From the NCBI GenBank assembly GCA_027604185.1, contig JADGKB010000085.1, positions 1-62,785 on the forward strand: a stretch of 62,785 nucleotides of DNA. Direction: 5' to 3'. Source of the DNA: Boothiomyces macroporosus (taxonomy: Eukaryota > Chytridiomycota > Chytridiomycetes > Rhizophydiales > Terramycetaceae). The notes under the pieces are model-generated. The model saw only the letters and a list, made by a program, of their open reading frames with translations. It made no database searches and had not been told where the DNA came from. Positions 61,916 through 62,785 of this stretch are shown one piece after another (the stretch's first letter is position 1; every line of letters starts with the position of its first letter). The position numbers and the translations under genes were made by a program.

Positions 61916-62785
61916 AGAGAATTCGTTAACTTTCAGACATAAAAACAGGCTCACAGTCTATTGGGATAAAGATAATCTGACGATCTGGAATCGGGTTTCC
62001 AATAATGGTTGACTCTGAACTCATTTTAAATAAAAGCGATAATTTATTAACAATAGTGCCTCTGTTCATCTGATTCTGTTGTATCTCTTGGCATTCTTTA
62101 ATTACTACCTGATTTCAAGGGACATTAATTTTTAGTCATATGAGCAAGTGACTGAAAGAAAATGGCTACCAATTTAGCTTCATCAGATCTGAAAAAGATT
62201 CACCTGAATGTGTTTCTAATATATTTCCTATGGCAAGATAATGCTGTAGCCTCACCCATTAGCTAGCTCACGATACTCTGCATTTACATCTATCTTGAGT
62301 ATCATTCTAATATTCTACAAATGGTGATCATCTACTGGTATTTTGCAGTTTCAAATCTATAATAAAGGAGTTGCGAACGATGCGCTCGATCAAACCACAT
62401 GAAATTGTCAGTTGGACAAGTGACTAAAGAACTGTGGAAAATAACAGGAATTATAGGCTCAATTACAAGTGCAAATAATTTCAAGTTCAATATAATAGAA
62501 ATAACAGTAAATACCTATTGAGGCGAGTCTCAATTGGACAGCAGATTCTGATTCTTGTTAATATCTAGAATAAAGGATTGGAGAATAAATCCGCATGCCG
62601 TCTGTTTAGTTGACCAGTCAGAATCATTTCTTATCGAACGGCTTTGACACCATATTTGGGGTTTCAAAGTTGAACAAATTTAAAAATGTAAAGTAAAAAA
62701 AATGTTAAAGTAAAACCCAAAATCATTCACTTCAATTTTTAACGAATTTAAATGGGACTGTAATAATGGGTAATCTACCAATGTT
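61916..62785. other. Right-edge region with a 26-bp repeat copy
   Basis: About 870 bp with no recognised gene. The 26-bp repeat described at 27895 recurs at about 62665-62690. A 32-codon minus-strand frame (62024 to 61926, MSSESTIIGNPIPDRQIIF...) ends 10 bp from the thioredoxin gene's stop and could be an exon of a gene, but support is weak. Confidence 0.35.

Noticed and set aside
61926..62024. 32-codon minus-strand frame MSSESTIIGNPIPDRQ...
   Set aside because: Too short to judge; a weak PDRQ-IF likeness to the PAN receptor tail is not enough for a gene call.
1..62785. tRNA, rRNA or snRNA genes
   Set aside because: I looked by eye for tRNA B-box-like GGTTCRANNCC blocks and found only coding or unpaired matches; a covariance-model scan would be needed to exclude them.

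Overview
The window comes from a nuclear genome of an AT-rich unicellular eukaryote using the standard genetic code. The fungal-type ribosomal protein L3, MGST3-type MAPEG proteins, Ssh4/Ear1-like SPRY proteins, a VMA10-like subunit and WDR3/Utp12 point to an early-diverging (chytrid-grade) fungus or a close relative. SCAI, family C receptors with LamG ectodomains and Sel1 arrays argue against a typical Dikarya genome. The species cannot be fixed from this sequence.

The most striking property is the introns. I could define 27 spliceosomal introns by restoring conserved protein reading frames. Twenty-six are 19-22 nt long (12 of 19, 9 of 20, 2 of 21, 3 of 22). The last, in the V-ATPase G gene, is 39 nt and reads as a 20-nt plus a 19-nt intron placed back to back. 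They begin mostly with GTA, end in AG, and many carry a CTAAC/TTAAT-like branch motif only a few bases before the acceptor. The three with lengths divisible by three all hold an in-frame stop. Transcript ends look equally compact: TATA boxes lie about 31-45 nt before many start codons, and AATAAA often overlaps the stop codon.

Layout. 1-6.2 kb: end of a phosphoesterase, a PAN-domain receptor with a C-terminal fragment duplicate, and SCAI copy A. 7.6-9.1 kb: two MGST3 genes flanking a decayed third copy. 9.3-15 kb: a small secreted protein, a 7TM protein, a type-B carboxylesterase, ATP23 and an SDR. 15.4-20.2 kb: WDR3 and SCAI copy B. 21.2-23.5 kb: a tandem pair of 7TM proteins. 23.9-38.1 kb: four related single-pass membrane proteins, three with a cytosolic SPRY domain. 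This array is interrupted by a 4.3-kb inverted-repeat element (27962-32269) that holds a complete glyoxal oxidase gene and a decayed PIF/Harbinger transposase, and also by an acyl-CoA dehydrogenase gene. 38.1-38.4 kb: a small PPxY membrane protein. 38.5-50.1 kb: five Sel1-repeat genes on one strand. 50.1-56.4 kb: a GNAT with a +1 frameshift at CUU-UGA, a truncated-globin-like protein, a small membrane protein and a LamG/7TM family C receptor. 56.6-61.9 kb: RsmH/METTL15, V-ATPase G, RPL3, a Cys-rich peptide precursor with a KR site, and a thioredoxin-fold protein.

Themes: expanded families for sensing and surface adhesion (PAN, LamG, B-lectin, 7TM), possible ubiquitin-linked membrane sorting (Ssh4-like SPRY proteins plus a PPxY protein), and Sel1 scaffolds, mixed with housekeeping genes that allow confident intron calls. 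Most statements on function are family inference; gene ends and introns come directly from the sequence.
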